Assembly (NCBI RefSeq): GCF_027887165.1
Contig: NC_077229.1
Coordinates: 371,473,343-371,537,342, forward strand
Source: Monodelphis domestica
Lineage: Eukaryota > Chordata > Mammalia > Didelphimorphia > Didelphidae
DNA: 64,000 bases
Direction of reading: 5' to 3'
Position 1 is the first letter of the stretch. The number at the start of each line of letters is the position of its first letter. This document shows positions 60,013 to 64,000 of this stretch, piece after piece. Under the pieces are notes generated by a model. It saw nothing but the letters and a program-made list of their open reading frames with translations, was not told the origin of the DNA and searched no databases. A program made the position numbers and the translations under genes.

Positions 60013-60330
60013 TAGGATCCCCGTATCAATCGAGGATTTGTTCCAAGACATACTGAAGATGGCTGAAACCCCAGATATAAGCAATCATCTGCTAACCCTA
60101 TACATATGAATTCTTTCTCCATTCCTGCCACTCTACACCCCTTAAAAGAAAAAAGAAAAAACTAAAGCAGGGAAAGTGAACAAGTTAAAGAGGGAAAACT
60201 AGAATTGAAAGCAAAGGAGACTACTGGGGGCAAATAGACTTCTGGGTCCTTACTGGTGGACTTCCTGCCTTTTATGCTTGATGATAGATAATTGAAACTA
60301 CGAAAAAATAATACAGATAAGGGGACCCTA
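60013..60330. mobile_element. Tc1/mariner (Tigger)-like non-autonomous transposon
   Basis: The left end TAGGATCCCCGTATC and the right end, whose reverse complement is TAGGGTCCCCTTATC, differ at two of 15 positions, with TA at both outer ends as in Tc1/mariner duplications. The inner wording 'ggctgaaaccccagatataa' recalls the Tigger-group repeats. 318 bp with no transposase. Confidence 0.7.
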
Positions 60331-60339
60331 CTCTATATA

Positions 60340-61500
60340 AATATAATACAGCTAACCCATGGGCTTAAATTAAACATTATAACAATATTCCAAGTACTAT
60401 AAAAATGAGGGTCTAGAATGTGAGAGCCTTGTAATAATTAAATCCAATTTCAAATTCAATCATTCTGTTTCTTGTGTCTTTTAAAATTATAATCAAGCAT
60501 TCTTTTGTTCTAAGCTCTTGAGAAATAATTAATGTGCTTATCTTGTCTCTGGACAAGTGTGTCAAATTTCAGGTTTCTATATGTGTATGTGCACATGCAT
60601 AAGTTTATGATTGTATACAAACACCATGATAGTAGATAGAAATTCATTCTCTGATTCAAAACAACATAGATTTTCATTCCTACTCTTGATATAGATTAAC
60701 GATGTGACCCTGGACAAGTCACTTAACTTTTCAGTGTTCCAAGACAATTCTCTAAAATTCCATTGCAAAGCACTTGATTACAGCATTTCTGGGAATGTTG
60801 TCACTGGGACAAGAACACCAGTGAAATTTCACCATGTGCTTCCATCTTCATATTCCTGTTGAAAGTTGTTTTTTTTCCCTAAATAGAGGATTTTTTTTAT
60901 AATACGAGGCAAGCTTTTATTTCCTTGTTCTATACACATTATGAAAACTCTCAACACAGAAACTTAACAAATATAAAAGGTGTAGGATAGTACAGTAATG
61001 AATACCTTTAACCCTTTAAATTTTTAGTTATTTCAAACACAATTAATCTCTTTAATGAATTTAATGAATTAATCTCTTTTAATATTTTGAAAAAAAATTT
61101 GGATGAATCAATATATCATTATTCCCCTATCATGAAGATGTAATTTAGTCTTACCAGCGAACTAAGAAGAGAATGGGGAAAGGGAGTAATGAAAGAATGA
61201 AGAAAGCCTAAAAGTTAGGACTGTCTGAAAGTCAAAAATCCCACTAAAAGTGTAGATATTTTCTACAAAAGTTATGTTGCATCTGGCAAGAAATGAAAAT
61301 ATCTATTCATAAGATGGAACACCAGGTGGCAGTATTAACCTAGAAGATGACTACATGTTACCTGAACAACTTCAATTTTAAGGCAGACTTTTATCATAGT
61401 TTTCCGTAGTCTCTTGTTGTTGCTATTGTTGTTGTCATTTACTTTAATTTCCCTGCATAAAAGAAAAATATGAGGACAAGGTACTATATACTAAGCTTTT
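60340..61500. other. non-coding stretch with one SINE scrap
   Basis: 'gtgaccctggacaagtcact' at about 60704 is a SINE fragment. Nothing else recognised. Confidence 0.45.
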
Positions 61501-61510
61501 AGTGATCTAT

Positions 61511-61625
61511 CTTCCTTCCTTCCTTCCTTCCTTCCTTCCTTCCTTCCTTCCTTCCTTCCTTCCTTCCTTCCTTCCTTCCTTCCTTCCTTCCTTCCTTCCT
61601 TCCTTCCTTCCTTCCTTCCTTTCTT

Positions 61626-61662
<37 letters not shown>

Positions 61663-61855
61663 CTCTTTCTTTCTTTCTCTCTTTCTTTCTTTCTCTCTTT
61701 CTTTCTTTCTCTCTCTCTTTCTTTCTTTCTCTCTTTCTTTCTTTCTCTCTTTCTTTCTTTCTTTCTCTCTTTCTTTCTTTCTCTCTTTCTTTCTTTCTTT
61801 CTTTCTCTCTTTCTTTCTCTCTTTCTTTCTCTCTTTCTTTCTCTCTTTCTTTCTC

Positions 61856-61887
<32 letters not shown>

Positions 61888-61891
61888 TCAT

Positions 61892-61922
<31 letters not shown>
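61511..61922. repeat. long pyrimidine tract: (CCTT)n then (CTTT/CTCT)n
   Basis: About 410 bp of pure pyrimidine, with about 27 CCTT units, then CTTT mixed with CTCT, and one A near 61890. ORFs of 166-207 codons on both strands are artefacts. Confidence 0.98.
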
Positions 61923-61923
61923 C

Positions 61924-61969
61924 TGCTCCTGCTCCTCCTGCTCTTCCTGCTCCTCCTCCTCCTTCTTCC
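61924..61969. repeat. degenerate CTGCTC/CTCCT repeat
   Basis: It adjoins the pyrimidine tract and continues its strand bias, but with G interruptions. Confidence 0.85.
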
Positions 61970-61974
61970 ATTAT

Positions 61975-63830
61975 TTATGGTACCTGGAAATCTAGTCAAA
62001 GTTCAGAGAAAAAAATGAACAGAATTTCAGATTGTATTGCCCTTGTCCTGTTCCATTTTATTTTGGAGACCACAAGGTGGGAAAATAACATTACAATAGC
62101 ATCTGAATTTTTCACCACTCTTTAATGTATGGAAATATTCCAAAACCAAAGAGATTCTTCAGTATTTGAAATTCTCAGAATCTGTAATTTTGTCACTTTA
62201 TATATACTAACTCCTTCACTAATGGAGAATATTACTCCTCTATAGTTAATGAATCTCCTTTTGAGGGCTGATGTTATCCAAAAAATATATATATATATTA
62301 TTTTATGGTCAACCAGGTAATAAATTTCCCAAGCTTAGTTAGAATGAAGTTGGGTAAACCACTACCCAAAACGTATTCAAAGGGTTGTTTGTTTTTTTTC
62401 ACTTTGGTAGGACCTATTATAGTTTGCACAGTTTAAGGACACAGGATTAAACTATGCAGAGCCATTAATAAGGAGAGTGGTGGCAGGGGCTTTGCCACCA
62501 AATGTCAGACTTTGGAAGGTTTTGATGATATTTCCTCTAGAAACTTCATAGTCACCATGGAGTACTTTTATTCACTGCCCTTCACATGATGGCCAACTAT
62601 AGGCACATTTCCAATGCTACTTCACCCCACAGACACACACCTTTGCCCACAGCTACACACAGGTGGTAAAATGCTTTCTGATTCACAATGAGTGAATGGA
62701 CTTTAACATTTCATCTGCAGCTATCTTATGGGGCCTCACAGTACTTTGTTTGAGATATATTATTTACTATTTGGTAACATCAATTTTATTCCCCGGATAT
62801 TTGAAAATGCATTTAATTGAATCCATAAACGATCTCATAACAATGTTCCTGATAGACTGATTTTTATAGCTGGCATGAATTATGCATTACTTAAAGTGCA
62901 AAAAGTACATTGCTTCCCAGAGAATGTGTTACCATCTATAAGACCTAATTCAATGAAGAAAAATAGTATTTATATTTTAATATAAGAAATTTAGCATAAT
63001 CTTTTACTAAGAAAATTGGAAATCATATCTAATTCTAGAAAGGATTTTAAAATATGAACTGACAAGAATGCTTGATTCGTTATTTGCTAGTAGACTCTGG
63101 AAGTGAATTGACATGAAGACGGTTGGTCAATGCAGGGATATGAAAAAATGGAGGATGCAAAATCAAAAGTAGGAAAATACTAAATGGCTATTATTCAAAT
63201 TTTCCAAGGACTTAATATCATTCTAAAAATCGGAATTTCAATGGGAAGACATACGTATTGGCTTTAACTTCTTGATTTCTCAGATCAATACCCTCAAGTC
63301 CATTAAATAAATATTAGGCATGTATGATCTTGTGTGATGCTATTGACTATGATTCAGGAGTTGGCAGTTTAATAGGAACTTGCTTTTTATATCAAGTTGT
63401 TTATGCCATTAGGTGACCCTTACAAACTAGAATTGGAAGATTTTGTAATACTTGTGGTATGTGCTCAGTCAACCCACACATTCTTTCTGCCCATAGTCTA
63501 ATGTTTAGTAAAAAAAAATGCATTTATACTTGTCCCTGAAAGATTGTCAATCAATTCTGCTGAAGAGGATTACTTATATTTTTCTTAATTGAAGCAGGAA
63601 ACACATCTGTTCCGCACAAAACCTCTGAGGTTCCCCTCTCTCTCATTTACTCACCTAAAATTTGATTCCTTTTTTATTTTATTAATTTAAGATCTTGATA
63701 CCTACCCAATTGAAAAACTTGGTTCCTGGAAGCTCCAGCATATTTATTTGCAGCTTCTCCTCTTGAAATGCAGCAGCAGCTGTTTTCAAGGGAGGTAGAG
63801 AAAGGTTAGGCAGGAGATTAGGAAAATAAG
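61975..63830. other. non-coding AT-rich stretch
   Basis: A short TA run at about 62285-62300. No gene or named repeat. Confidence 0.4.
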
Positions 63831-63834
63831 AAAC

Positions 63835-64000
63835 ATGAGATTTCTACTCCGTGCCAGGCATTTTACAAATTTCCCTGGACCACCCAGTGAAACAGGTGCT
63901 ATTTCTCTCCCCACTTTACAGCTGAGAACACTGATGAGAAGAGAAGTTAAATGAGTTGTTTCTCGTCTTTAAGCTAATACATGGGTGGAATTTAAATGTT
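63835..64000 (+). mobile_element. MIR cut by window end
   Basis: 'ccgtgccaggcattttacaa', 'ctccccactttacagctgag', 'aagctaatacatgggtggaa' is MIR wording, on the plus strand. Confidence 0.7.

Noticed and set aside
61499..62125. ORFs of 207 (plus) and 166 (minus) codons
   Set aside because: They are Ser/Phe/Leu/Pro or Lys/Glu/Arg strings produced by the pyrimidine microsatellite in opposite strands.

Overview
The window looks like AT-rich intergenic or intronic DNA from a marsupial. The evidence is a dense scatter of marsupial-type SINEs (two full-looking MAR1-type copies at 43262-43475 and 57474-57720, several other tRNA/CORE-SINEs), MIR and L2 relics, L1 pieces whose 3' part and ORF2 protein look like the metatherian L1 family, and many long microsatellites. 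I see no multi-exon host gene. The species cannot be fixed from this window.

The main object is a full-length endogenous retrovirus (ERV) at 3205-12103 (8,899 bp). It has two 583-bp LTRs in which I saw no difference by eye, a 4-bp target duplication (AGGC) that splits an old MIR, and intact gag and pro-pol. The pol is gammaretrovirus-like (class I / ERV1), with protease, reverse transcriptase, RNase H and integrase catalytic residues all present. Gag and Pol lie in the same frame, separated by one TGA at 6429-6431. This is the stop-readthrough layout of gammaretroviruses, with UGA in place of the UAG of murine leukaemia virus. Gag is unusual. It starts with a predicted membrane segment followed by twelve perfect heptads of coiled coil encoded by a 21-bp tandem repeat, where a myristoylated matrix would be expected. 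There is no env. The 1.5 kb between pol and the 3' LTR holds instead a duplicated polypurine-tract motif and a candidate pair of spliced mini-exons, the first strongly basic. My working model is a young, env-less, intracellularly transposing gamma-like ERV whose Gag reaches membranes through a transmembrane anchor.

Other regions: 1-3204 is L2, repeat relics and microsatellites; 12104-38280 is non-coding DNA with scattered SINE, MIR, L1 and L2 pieces; 38285-39900 is an L1 3' end interrupted by a probable solo LTR; 40020-45900 is repeat relics; 46024-46542 (minus) is an intronless, intact 172-codon copy of LGALSL (galectin-related protein) with GC-rich upstream sequence; 48623-50181 is a 5'-truncated L1 with a 15-bp target duplication; 50200-61500 holds L2/MIR/SINE relics, a probable hAT-like and a Tc1/mariner-like non-autonomous transposon; 61511-61970 is a long pyrimidine tract; the rest is unique AT-rich DNA ending in a MIR cut by the window edge.

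Repeat family names are from recognition of consensus-like wording, not from a database search. Boundaries of old repeats are approximate.
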